Shown piece by piece: positions 1-7,205 of a DNA stretch of 12,383 nucleotides. The notes beneath the pieces were generated by a model. It had not been told where the DNA came from. It saw only the letters and a program-made list of their open reading frames with translations, and made no database searches. Origin of the DNA: DATESZ01 sp035283845 (lineage in GTDB: Bacteria > Desulfobacterota > Syntrophia > Syntrophales > JACQWR01); assembly GCA_035283845.1 (NCBI GenBank), contig DATESZ010000162.1, positions 1 to 12,383 on the forward strand, written 5' to 3'. The stretch's first letter is position 1. Each line of letters begins with the position of its first letter. Made by a program: the position numbers and the translations under genes.

Positions 1-1
1 C

Positions 2-1069
2 ACCGGAGACATGGGTACCGCCGAATGCGGCTTCGCCATTCTGGGCAATATTACCATTGGCCCCGATAGACGGCCCCTCTATGAAACAAATGGCATTTTC
101 AAGGAACTGCCTTCATCCCTTCAGGAATCGGCTTTTGTGGATCGCTTGCATGGTCTGCTTGAAGGATGGTTTATGCCGCGCATCACGAAAAATACGCCTT
201 CGAAAAGCCTGGGGTTCAAAGGAGACTTTTTCAGCGAAGTCCTCCATGAGTTGCGTAGTGATCTTCAGTATGCAGACTATGTCTCCCATAGCATGCGTCT
301 TCCCTCCTGTGATGATATGCGCGATCACAAGGCTGTTGCACGGATTGCCGAGGGCTTTCTTAAACTATTGTTCCCCGATTTGCAGGTTACAGATGAAGAA
401 TTTGTCGAGTATTGCGTCAATCCGGCTGTTCGGATGCGGCAACAGATTCGGGATGAATTAGCCAGGTTGGATCAAGAATATCAATGGGTCACGATAAAGA
501 GTGAACAGCCGGATGATTTTCAGATGTCTCATCCCGAAGAAAAACCTGAGCCAGAAAAAGTAGCTGAACCGGCTGACAGCTTGTCGCCAGACAGAAAACC
601 TATTGAGACCACATTAAACATTAACGAAGGACAGCGCGGGATTTCATACGTCCGACTGTTCAACCCCTACTTGAAAGGGGCAAAAATTATCAAATTGGTT
701 GACCCCTTTATCCGTTATGACTATCAAATTCACAATTTTCTTAATTTCTGTGAGAGCTTAAGTTCTTCAGAGACAGGATTAGCGATCGAACTCGTGACGG
801 GGTCCGATACCAAAAGACAGGAAGAAGATGCCTCGGCAAAGCTGGAGGAGCTCAAAGAAAGCCTTGCACAAGATCGCATCAGCCTTACCTATCGTTTTGA
901 AACAGGCTTACACGACCGCTGGGTCGAAGCCGATACGGGATGGAAAATCATCCTTGGCCGCGGATTGGATATCTTCCAAAAACCGGAAGGGAAATTCACG
1001 CTCGGATTCGTCGATCAGACCAAGCGCTGCTGCAAGGCAACTACGATAACATACACAAGGATGGGATGA
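2..1069 (+). CDS. brxL: BrxL-like Lon-related AAA+ protein with C-terminal MIT_C domain (5'-truncated)
   Basis: The reading frame is already open at the window edge; the first ATG in view (11) falls inside a conserved core, so the true start lies to the left. Counting from that ATG, residues 1-165 resemble the end of the ATPase module of BrxL (BREX phage-defence, Lon-related): a GDMGTAECGFAILGNI strand, an FVDRLHGLLEGWFMPRI segment with a possible arginine finger, then an all-helical lid with DHKAVARIAEGFLKLLFP. Residues ~165-205 are a Pro/Glu-rich linker. Residues ~207-345 match the MIT_C phospholipase-D-like domain: LFNPYLKGAKIIKLVDPFIR, HDR at 301-303 and GWKIILGRGLDIF from G310. BrxL proteins are DNA-binding AAA+ hexamers needed for BREX defence; the long form ends in a Lon protease domain, which is absent here. 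No other BREX gene is in view, so membership of a BREX locus is inferred. The gene is AT-richer than those downstream. The MIT_C call is firmer than the BrxL call. Confidence 0.75.
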   Translation, partial: TGDMGTAECGFAILGNITIGPDRRPLYETNGIFKELPSSLQESAFVDRLHGLLEGWFMPRITKNTPSKSLGFKGDFFSEVLHELRSDLQYADYVSHSMRLPSCDDMRDHKAVARIAEGFLKLLFPDLQVTDEEFVEYCVNPAVRMRQQIRDELARLDQEYQWVTIKSEQPDDFQMSHPEEKPEPEKVAEPADSLSPDRKPIETTLNINEGQRGISYVRLFNPYLKGAKIIKLVDPFIRYDYQIHNFLNFCESLSSSETGLAIELVTGSDTKRQEEDASAKLEELKESLAQDRISLTYRFETGLHDRWVEADTGWKIILGRGLDIFQKPEGKFTLGFVDQTKRCCKATTITYTRMG

Positions 1070-1372
1070 TTATACTGTTGAATCGGAAGTTGAATATAAT
1101 GGGATTATTCTCATGAAGTCTCGATGAATCGCCGTATTGAGGTGGTTTCCACCAATAATAATTATTAATGTACAATAGCATATCAATCCAAAGCGGTGCA
1201 TGTTAAGTTGATCACCTGAATGCTTAAGATCATACCCGCTCATTATCAACTGAAATCTGCTACATAAACTCATTTTTCCATAATACTGACTTCAATTTCT
1301 TTTGACATTATTTGCCTTTTTGTTTACCTTCAATAAAAGACGACAGGCTATTCTTTCCCACTGAGCCATTCG
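1070..1372. other. AT-rich non-coding spacer between defence gene and ABC operon
   Basis: No convincing gene is present. The stretch holds a short perfect hairpin (GGTGG at 1141-1145, CCACC at 1149-1153) followed by an A/T run without a U-tract. It also has a 7-bp inverted repeat (AGTTGAT at 1206-1212, ATCAACT at 1245-1251) and two copies of GTTGAAT just after the upstream stop codon. The right end carries the promoter of the ABC operon. A 67-codon minus-strand frame here has no good ribosome-binding site and no recognisable product. Confidence 0.6.
1302..1330 (+). promoter_or_regulatory. putative sigma70 promoter of the ABC importer operon
   Basis: A perfect -35 hexamer TTGACA (1302-1307) is followed after 17 bp by TACCTT (1325-1330), a weak -10 match. 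Transcription would begin near 1337, about 60 bases before the preferred start codon of the solute-binding protein. No Fur-like operator could be recognised by eye. Confidence 0.5.
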
Positions 1373-1396
1373 ATGATTGTACCAAGGCAAGATTCT

Positions 1397-2794
1397 ATGG
1401 CCGAGAAAGTGAACAACCGGTTAGCGCATAAAATGCTCCTACTCTTCCTGGGTGTGGCGTTTATCGCTATTCTGGCTCTTCCATTCCTGTATCATCGGGC
1501 GGTGCCGATCCAAGAGCCGGGCCGGCGAGCGCAGGACGCCGTCGGCGCCCGCAAACTGGTCATCATTTCTCCCCATTGGGAAGGAATCCGCCGTGAATTC
1601 GGCCGCGCCTTTTCCGCGTGGACCGAAAAGAGACTGGGCCACAAAACCGATGTCGAATGGCTGGATGTGGGCGGCACCTCCGATGCCGTGCGCTATGTCC
1701 GTTCGGAATTCAAGCGCGCCCCGCAGGGAATAAAGGTGGATCTTTTTTTTGGCGGCGGCGTGGATCCCTATTTGCAGTTTAAGAAAAAAGGGCTCCTCCA
1801 GCCGGCACTGATTACGTCTAATGTTTTAGACCGGATTCCGCCGACCTTCTCGGGCGTTGAGCTTTACGACCGGGACCGTCAGTGGTTTGGCGCCTGCCTG
1901 GGTGGTTTCGGCATCATCCACAACAAGAAGGTGCTGAAAATTCTGAAACTGCCGGAACCGCGCGACTGGGCTGATTTGGCCTCGCCGCGTTATTTCAACT
2001 GGGTGGGTTCCGGTGATCCGCGTTCGAGCGGCAGCGTGCACATGGCCTACGAAATCATCCTGCAGGCCTACGGCTGGGAAGAGGGATGGTCCATTATTAT
2101 CCGCCTGGGGGGAAACGTCCGCAACTTCTCCCGCGGCGGCAGCGATGTCCCCAAAGATACCGCCCTCGGTGAAATTGCCTGCGGCCTGGCCATCGACGTG
2201 TATGCCTGGCGCCAGGTGGTGGAAGCCGGCCCCGACCGGATCGGGTTTATCCTCCCGGAGGGGCTGACGGTGATCACTCCCGACGGTATTGCCATGCTCA
2301 AAGGCGCCCCCCATGCGGATCTGGCGGCGAAGTTCATTGAGTTCACCCTTTCTGAGGCCGGACAGAAGCTTTGGGTGCTCCGCAAAGGTGTGCCGGACGG
2401 GCCGCAGGATTATGAACTGAGTCGCATGCCCGTCATACCGGGCTTTGCTACGGCCTTCGGAAATAAGACGGCCGTACCTTTTGATCCCTTCCAATGGCAG
2501 GGAGGATTTGTCTATAATGCCGAGAAAGGTTCGCAGCGCTGGACACTCTTGAACGATCTGATCGGCTCGGTAATTATCGACAATCACAGAGAGCTGGCGG
2601 CGGCGTGGGACAAAGTGCGCAAGCGGGCGCTTGACGATCCCTTGATCCGGGAATTGACGCGGCCGCCCTTTGCGGAAGGGGAAGGCCAGCGTCTGGCCGG
2701 GGAAGAATGGCTGAAGCCTGAACAGAGAGCCAAGGTACGGACGCAGTGGTCGGCGGAAGCGAGGAAACGGTATACAGGCATCGCAGGAAGGTAA
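1397..2794 (+). CDS. ABC transporter periplasmic solute-binding protein (family 1, Fbp/Afu-like)
   Basis: This is the likely extracytoplasmic receptor that captures substrate for the importer encoded by the next two genes. After a basic N-terminus comes a hydrophobic segment (residues ~13-32 from the ATG at 1397). It has no lipobox cysteine and no obvious AxA cleavage site, so the protein may stay anchored by an uncleaved signal. The mature part opens with KLVIISPHWEGIRREFGRAF, the first strand and helix typical of family 1 binding proteins, and includes ACLGGFGIIHNKKVL and SGDPRSSGSVHMAYEIIL hinge/lobe segments. At 465 residues it is longer than usual FbpA-type proteins (about 340), mainly through an extra C-terminal tail. 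The ATG at 1397 is preferred over 1373 because AAGG (1384-1387) lies 9 bases upstream; 1373 has no ribosome-binding site. Operon order suggests ferric iron, but phosphonate, thiamine and polyamine systems share this layout, so the substrate is undetermined. Confidence 0.85.
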   Translation: MAEKVNNRLAHKMLLLFLGVAFIAILALPFLYHRAVPIQEPGRRAQDAVGARKLVIISPHWEGIRREFGRAFSAWTEKRLGHKTDVEWLDVGGTSDAVRYVRSEFKRAPQGIKVDLFFGGGVDPYLQFKKKGLLQPALITSNVLDRIPPTFSGVELYDRDRQWFGACLGGFGIIHNKKVLKILKLPEPRDWADLASPRYFNWVGSGDPRSSGSVHMAYEIILQAYGWEEGWSIIIRLGGNVRNFSRGGSDVPKDTALGEIACGLAIDVYAWRQVVEAGPDRIGFILPEGLTVITPDGIAMLKGAPHADLAAKFIEFTLSEAGQKLWVLRKGVPDGPQDYELSRMPVIPGFATAFGNKTAVPFDPFQWQGGFVYNAEKGSQRWTLLNDLIGSVIIDNHRELAAAWDKVRKRALDDPLIRELTRPPFAEGEGQRLAGEEWLKPEQRAKVRTQWSAEARKRYTGIAGR

Positions 2795-3868
2795 ATGGAC
2801 GACATCATACTGAAAAACGTGACCAAGCGGTTCGGAAAAACGCTGGCCGTCGATCACGTATCCCTCGAAATCAAGGCCGGCTCCCTGTTTTTTCTGCTCG
2901 GCCCTTCGGGTTGCGGCAAGACCACACTCTTGAGGATGATCGCCGGTTTCTGCGACATCGAGGTTGGCGACATTCTCTTCGGTGCTCGCTCGCTCAAGGC
3001 GGTGGCCCCCGGCAGGCGCAATACCGCCCTGGTCTTCCAGAATTATGCCCTTTGGCCGCACTTGAACGTGCACGAGAACGTCGCCTTCGGTCTCGAAGAG
3101 CGGAGCGTTGCGCGCTCGGACCGGCGTGTGCAGGTGCGGGAGGCGCTGCGGGGCGTCCACATGGAGGATTACGAGTTCCGCAAGCCTAACGAGTTGTCGG
3201 GCGGCCAGCAACAGCGGGTCGCCCTGGCCCGCGCGCTCGTAGTGAAGCCGGACGCGGTGCTTTTGGATGAACCCCTGTCCAATCTTGACGCCAAACTGCG
3301 GCTGGAGATGCGACAGGAAATCCGCCGCATCCACGACGAAACGGGTGTCACGATGATCTATGTCACCCACGATCAGAAGGAAGCGCTGACCATGGCCGAC
3401 CAAATCGCCGTCATGAGCATGGGCCGCGTAGAGCAAATCGGGACCCCGCAGGCCATCTATCACTCTCCGGCTAATATCTTCGTGGCCACCTTTATCGGCG
3501 AAGCCAATCTGATCCCGGGCGAACTGATCGAAACCGGGGAACGGCACGGTACGATCCGGACGTCGCTCGGGGTATTTAAGGGGCGACTGGCCAACGAGAA
3601 GATGCAAAGCGGAGCCGCCGTCTGCTGCCTGGTGCGGCCGGAAAAACTCAGCCTGTCGGGGGCGGGAGAAAACCGGATTTCCGTGACCGTGGACAACATC
3701 CTGTTTCTCGGCGAGTCGGAACAATATCTTCTGCAAGCCGTCAATACTCACCTCAAGGCGCTGGCCATCAGTGCCCCGGCCGGGATCAGAAAAGGGGAAC
3801 AAGCGCAGGTGAGCTTCATGGCCGAAGACGCCCTGCTCCTGCCCACCGCAGGGGGAGGGAACGCATGA
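2795..3868 (+). CDS. ABC transporter ATP-binding protein (Fe3+/spermidine/sulfate-type)
   Basis: This is the cytoplasmic ATPase that should power the importer. All hallmarks are intact: Walker A GPSGCGKTT (residues 36-44), Q-loop Gln82 in VFQNYALWPHL, signature LSGGQ (134-138), Walker B AVLLDE (154-159), D-loop SNLD (162-165) and switch His192 in YVTHDQKEA. Residues ~235-357 form a TOBE-type C-terminal domain, as in FbpC, PotA and MalK, which often has a regulatory role. The length of 357 is normal for this subfamily. The start codon abuts the stop of the binding protein (TAAATG), and AGGAAGG (2785-2791) lies just before it, so the two genes are translationally coupled. The gene overlaps the permease by four bases. 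Family assignment is certain; substrate is not. Confidence 0.95.
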   Translation: MDDIILKNVTKRFGKTLAVDHVSLEIKAGSLFFLLGPSGCGKTTLLRMIAGFCDIEVGDILFGARSLKAVAPGRRNTALVFQNYALWPHLNVHENVAFGLEERSVARSDRRVQVREALRGVHMEDYEFRKPNELSGGQQQRVALARALVVKPDAVLLDEPLSNLDAKLRLEMRQEIRRIHDETGVTMIYVTHDQKEALTMADQIAVMSMGRVEQIGTPQAIYHSPANIFVATFIGEANLIPGELIETGERHGTIRTSLGVFKGRLANEKMQSGAAVCCLVRPEKLSLSGAGENRISVTVDNILFLGESEQYLLQAVNTHLKALAISAPAGIRKGEQAQVSFMAEDALLLPTAGGGNA

Positions 3869-5535
3869 AAAAAAGTACCGCCATTTTTCTGGTTGTGGTC
3901 ACCGGATTTCTGGGCATCTTCCTGTTGTATCCGCTCTTTTATGTGCTGCGGGAAGCATTTTTCTCCTCCGGCCATTTCTCAACGGCCTATTTCCGCCATA
4001 TCCTTGCCAACCCGGCCAGTCGCACGGCCATGATGAACAGCTTCTGGCTGGCGCTGGCGACCACCCTGGTCACCGCCCTGCTGGCCATACCTCTGTCCCT
4101 GCTGACTACCCGTTTTAGCTTCCCCGGCAAGGCACTGCTGACCGGCCTCTTGCTCGTACCGATGATCATGCCGCCCTTTGTCGGCGCCATCGGCATGCGC
4201 CAATTGCTGGCCCGCTTCGGTTCGATCAATCTCCTGCTGATGCAGGGCGGCCTGATTGTATCGCCCATCGACTGGTTGGGGGACGCCCGCTTCTGGGGTG
4301 TGGTCATCGTGGAGGCGCTGCATCTTTATCCGATTTTTTATCTGAACGCCTCGGCGGCCCTGGTGAATGTCGATCCTTCTCTGGAGGAAGCGGCATTGAA
4401 TCTGGGATCGGGCCGCTTCCGCACTTTCCGGCGCGTAACCATGCCGCTCATTATGCCCGGTCTTTTTGCCGGCGCCATCCTGGTAGCGCTGTGGGCCTTT
4501 ACGGACCTGGGAACGCCGCTGATTTTCGAATACCGCAACGTCATGTCCGTACAGATATTTGATCGGGCCACCGATCTGGCCGACAATCCGGAAGGCCACA
4601 CCCTGGTAGTGCTGATGCTCGTCATTACGACAGCGATCTTTTTGACCAGCAAGAAATTATTTGGCGCGCAAGGCTATGAAACAGTGGGCAAGGGTAGCTC
4701 CGAAGCGGCAGAGAAGACATTGGGGCCGGTGCCGGGGCTGCTGGTCATGCTCGCCGTGGCCGGCGTGGTGCTGATTGCCTGCCTCCCCCATATCGCCGTC
4801 ATTCTGACCTCCCTCCGGGAAAAATGGTTCATGACGGTCTTGCCGGAAAGCTTTACCTTCGGGTACTATGAAAAAGCGCTGGGGCACAATCTTACGTTGC
4901 CGAGCATCAAAAACAGCATTCTGCTCAGCGTCATCAGTACGATGCTCGACATCATCCTCGGAGTTTCGATTGCCTATCTTTTAGCGCGCCGCAAATTCCG
5001 GGGTGTCAACCTGCTGGATGCGGCCGTCATGCTGCCGCTGGCGATTCCAGGGCTGGTGCTGGCCTTCGGCTACCTGGCCTGCTTCGCGGGTACGGCGCTC
5101 GATCCGCGGATAAACCCCATGCCGCTTTTGGCGATAGCCTATTCCGTCCGGCGCCTGCCCTACATGGTACGGACGGCCTACGGCGGATTTCTCCAGATCA
5201 GTCCAGCCCTCGAAGAAGCGGCGATCAATCTCGGCGCCAGCATGTTCCGGACGGTGCGGAAAATTACCCTGCCCCTCGTGAGCGCTAATATTGTGGCGGG
5301 CGCTATTCTGGTGTTTTCCTTCGCCATGCTGGAAGTGAGCGAAAGCCTGATCCTGGCCGTAAAAGAGCAGTACTTCCCCATAACCAAAGCGATTTATCAA
5401 TTGATGGGACGGATTGAAGACGGCGCCTTCATGGCGAGTGCGCTGGGAGCTTGGAGCATGTCCCTGCTGGCCATTTCCCTGCTTATCGCCGGTCTCCTCC
5501 TCGGTCGCAAGATGGGCCAGTTGTTCCGGGTGTGA
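3865..5535 (+). CDS. ABC transporter permease with two fused membrane domains (FbpB-like)
   Basis: This is the inner-membrane channel of the importer. At 556 residues it contains two tandem binding-protein-dependent permease domains, as in FbpB-type iron permeases, so one polypeptide can supply both halves of the pore. Each half has an EAA loop that docks the ATPase: EEAALNLGSGRFRTFRRVTMP from E174 and EEAAINLGASMFRTVRKITLP from E450. Roughly twelve hydrophobic segments can be picked out, beginning with IFLVVVTGFLGIFLLYPLFYVL near the N-terminus. The halves are joined by a polar stretch around residues 265-290. The ATG sits in an ATGA overlap with the ATPase stop and has a strong site, GGAGG at 3854-3858, six bases upstream. 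The operon ends here, 18 bp from the convergent DUF6125 gene, with no visible terminator in the gap. Confidence 0.93.
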   Translation: MKKSTAIFLVVVTGFLGIFLLYPLFYVLREAFFSSGHFSTAYFRHILANPASRTAMMNSFWLALATTLVTALLAIPLSLLTTRFSFPGKALLTGLLLVPMIMPPFVGAIGMRQLLARFGSINLLLMQGGLIVSPIDWLGDARFWGVVIVEALHLYPIFYLNASAALVNVDPSLEEAALNLGSGRFRTFRRVTMPLIMPGLFAGAILVALWAFTDLGTPLIFEYRNVMSVQIFDRATDLADNPEGHTLVVLMLVITTAIFLTSKKLFGAQGYETVGKGSSEAAEKTLGPVPGLLVMLAVAGVVLIACLPHIAVILTSLREKWFMTVLPESFTFGYYEKALGHNLTLPSIKNSILLSVISTMLDIILGVSIAYLLARRKFRGVNLLDAAVMLPLAIPGLVLAFGYLACFAGTALDPRINPMPLLAIAYSVRRLPYMVRTAYGGFLQISPALEEAAINLGASMFRTVRKITLPLVSANIVAGAILVFSFAMLEVSESLILAVKEQYFPITKAIYQLMGRIEDGAFMASALGAWSMSLLAISLLIAGLLLGRKMGQLFRV

Positions 5536-5553
5536 GAAGAGAGGTATCGTAGA

Positions 5554-6078
5554 TTAACAAGTGAATTTCCATTTACACCATGTATCAGATGGATGGTTAT
5601 CCGGTGGGCAAAAAACACATTCCACGCTCACCGTCGGATCAATGGTTTTCGCCAGGATCTCATAACAAGCAACTCCCATCAATTTACAGGGGAACTCGCC
5701 TCTTTCAGCTCGCCTTCTCCCTTCCTGAGGGCGACAGGAGGTAATCCACAGATAAGCGCAACCCTGATTCGATTCATCCACTGAATACTCAAATGGCATT
5801 GCAGGGTCAAAAGTCATAAAACGGAGTGCCTTCAACACCCCCTCTATTCCACCTCCCTCTATTCCCATATATTTTTTTATTCTCCGAGCCTCCGTTAATG
5901 CCTGGCGTTGCCACATCTTAAGATCAAGTTCAAGGGCTGCTTCAAGTCCATATTTATCTTCCACCAAGGTAAACCACAATCCATCCACTGTGAGCCAGTT
6001 CAGGGAAAACATTTCTATTACCTTCAGCAGCTCTTTCTTGCTCAGATTCTCCAATGTATTTTTCATCATCGTCTTCAT
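5554..6078 (-). CDS. DUF6125 family cysteine-rich protein
   Basis: A small cytoplasmic protein (174 residues, no signal or membrane segment) that resembles the DUF6125 family of anaerobes. The N-terminal half has the family pattern: NWLTVDGLWFTLVEDKYG (27-44) and a helical EARRIKKYMGIEGGGIEGVLKAL stretch, divided here by its glycines. The second half carries eight cysteines (107, 115, 131, 138, 154, 157, 168, 174), including FPCK, a CVFCPPDNHP motif and a terminal WCKWKFTC, which looks like a metal or redox-cofactor site. The function is unknown to me. The start is ambiguous: GGAG (6081-6084) is only two bases from the ATG at 6078 but eleven from the in-frame ATG at 6069, so 6069 may be the real start. 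It has its own promoter and is divergent from the DUF2284 gene. Confidence 0.8.
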   Translation of the reverse strand: MKTMMKNTLENLSKKELLKVIEMFSLNWLTVDGLWFTLVEDKYGLEAALELDLKMWQRQALTEARRIKKYMGIEGGGIEGVLKALRFMTFDPAMPFEYSVDESNQGCAYLWITSCRPQEGRRRAERGEFPCKLMGVACYEILAKTIDPTVSVECVFCPPDNHPSDTWCKWKFTC

Positions 6079-6098
6079 ATCTCCAAAAAAACTTCTAT

Positions 6099-6127
6099 AT
6101 GCTATCTTTCCATATCCCGAATGTCAA
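6099..6127 (-). promoter_or_regulatory. sigma70-like promoter of the DUF6125 gene
   Basis: Read on the minus strand, a perfect TTGACA (6127-6122) is separated by exactly 17 bp from TAGCAT (6104-6099), which matches four of six -10 positions. Transcription would start near 6092, leaving a very short leader before the start codon. Confidence 0.6.
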
Positions 6128-6234
6128 TATCAAAAATGGCCGAAAAGGGATCGATCTCCCGATAGGACGGGCGCCAGGACACATCCCTTCCAACGTCATC
6201 GGCACTGCTCCCACAATTTGTGGCCATTATCTCA

Positions 6235-6263
6235 TTGACATACAAGTCCGTTCTGCCTATACT
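6235..6263 (+). promoter_or_regulatory. strong sigma70-like promoter of the DUF2284 gene
   Basis: A perfect -35 TTGACA (6235-6240), a 17-bp spacer and a near-perfect -10 TATACT (6258-6263) make this the best promoter match in the window. Transcription would begin near 6270, giving a leader of about 84 bases. The leader contains a small A-rich-loop hairpin (CCTTAT at 6284-6289 with ATAAGG at 6298-6303) and ends in a consensus GGAGG. Confidence 0.7.
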
Positions 6264-6353
6264 TCCCCCGTCAAAAAGCAATGCCTTATCAAAAAAAATA
6301 AGGGGTTAATGTGGAAGCCATGAGAGAGTTACTTTCGAAAGGAGGGAAATGTC

Positions 6354-7118
6354 ATGAAATCCGAAGTCTTGAAAAAAATGTTTGATAATCAGCCACCCAA
6401 GATGGGGATCCCCGCCCCCGAGGAAATCCCCCGGATGCCCACTGCCCGCATTCCCTGCACTCCTGAGGAGATGCAAGCTCACCTCCAGAAATATATCAAG
6501 CTCATCAGGCAGCATGGGGCCAACGATGCCCGCATCGTTAATGTCCGTGACATCCCTCAAGACCCACGGGTGCTTTTAAAATGTTCCTCTCCGAAATGCC
6601 CTTTTTATGGCCGAAGCGGAGGCTGTCCACCGCACTTTACCGGAACCTTTCAACAGGCCGGGGAGTTTCTTAATGCCTATACCTGGGCGATCGTTTATCG
6701 GGTGGACATTCCTAAAGAGGGAAGGCAGTATATAACCGGCCCTAAACTTTTAGAACAAATAAAAACCAAAGAAGGCCAGCATCGGCTGGCTTCCATGCAG
6801 CGTTATTGCTGGCATATGGGGGACGTGGTGCAAAGCGCTGCTTATTATGATGGCCATTACTTTGTTATCAACTGCCATTTTGGCCCCTGCCTTACGAGTC
6901 TTTGTGAAGGATTTGATCACTGCCAGGAAATCAAAATCGGTATCTGCCGCTTCCCCACCATCGCCAAGCCCAGCGTTGAGCAAATCTTCTGTGTGGACTT
7001 CATTAAACTGGCGAACCGGCTGGGATGGAGTCACTACATGTGGGGATACTGCGCTAACCCGCAGGACTATCCAGAAGGGCACACGCCTTTTGCGGTTGGA
7101 CTGATCTTGATAGACTAA
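6354..7118 (+). CDS. DUF2284 domain cysteine-rich putative metal-binding protein
   Basis: A 254-residue soluble protein of the DUF2284 group, predicted metal-binding proteins widespread in anaerobes, with no established reaction known to me. The first cysteine cluster is LKCSSPKCPFYGRSGGCPPH (C77, C82, C91); the C-x4-C...YG...CPP pattern is the family hallmark. The second cluster is at C174, C179, C184, C190 and C198, within NCHFGPC, LCEGFDHC and GICRFP, followed by KPSVEQIFCVDF. The spacing suggests one or two iron-sulfur clusters or another thiol-bound metal; that is inference. The first ~45 residues are a proline-rich extension (GIPAPEEIPRMPTARIP) that I cannot place. GGAGG (6341-6345), eight bases before the ATG, fixes the start. 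It is divergent from DUF6125 and 87 bp upstream of surE, with which it may be cotranscribed. Confidence 0.85.
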   Translation: MKSEVLKKMFDNQPPKMGIPAPEEIPRMPTARIPCTPEEMQAHLQKYIKLIRQHGANDARIVNVRDIPQDPRVLLKCSSPKCPFYGRSGGCPPHFTGTFQQAGEFLNAYTWAIVYRVDIPKEGRQYITGPKLLEQIKTKEGQHRLASMQRYCWHMGDVVQSAAYYDGHYFVINCHFGPCLTSLCEGFDHCQEIKIGICRFPTIAKPSVEQIFCVDFIKLANRLGWSHYMWGYCANPQDYPEGHTPFAVGLILID

Positions 7119-7205
7119 GGGGAAAAGTAGATATTATCGGAAGCAGGATAGAGTGCGTGATGCGTAAAAATAATAAAACCCTTATTTGGATAGCTTTATG
7201 CAATT

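Noticed and set aside
1141..1153. GGTGG-TTT-CCACC hairpin as a rho-independent terminator of the BrxL-like gene
   Set aside because: The stem is only five pairs, it lies about 70 bases after the stop codon, and it is followed by a mixed A/T run rather than a U-tract.
1070..1273. A 67-codon minus-strand frame in the spacer after the BrxL-like gene
   Set aside because: It has no adequate ribosome-binding site, no promoter, and a product that resembles nothing known to me; the region is AT-rich and such frames arise by chance.
1302..1396. Fur box in front of the ferric-type ABC importer
   Set aside because: No 19-bp palindrome resembling the Fur consensus was found by eye, so iron regulation is not claimed.
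1826..3802. A 658-codon open frame on the minus strand spanning two plus-strand genes
   Set aside because: It runs antisense to the binding protein and ATPase, both of which have intact family motifs and good start signals. The translation is rich in His, Arg, Gly and Pro with no recognisable domain, as expected from the complement of GC-rich codons.
3979..4599. A 206-codon minus-strand open frame inside the permease gene
   Set aside because: It is antisense to a gene with two clear EAA loops. Its product is Gln/Arg-rich and low in hydrophobic residues, typical of a shadow frame.
6284..6303. CCTTAT/ATAAGG hairpin in the DUF2284 leader as a riboswitch or attenuator
   Set aside because: It is a single weak A/T-rich stem with an eight-base A-rich loop; no conserved aptamer sequence or alternative pairing could be seen.
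5908..6323. Three overlapping plus-strand frames of 82-89 codons
   Set aside because: They overlap the antisense of the DUF6125 gene and the divergent promoter region, and none has a ribosome-binding site or recognisable product.
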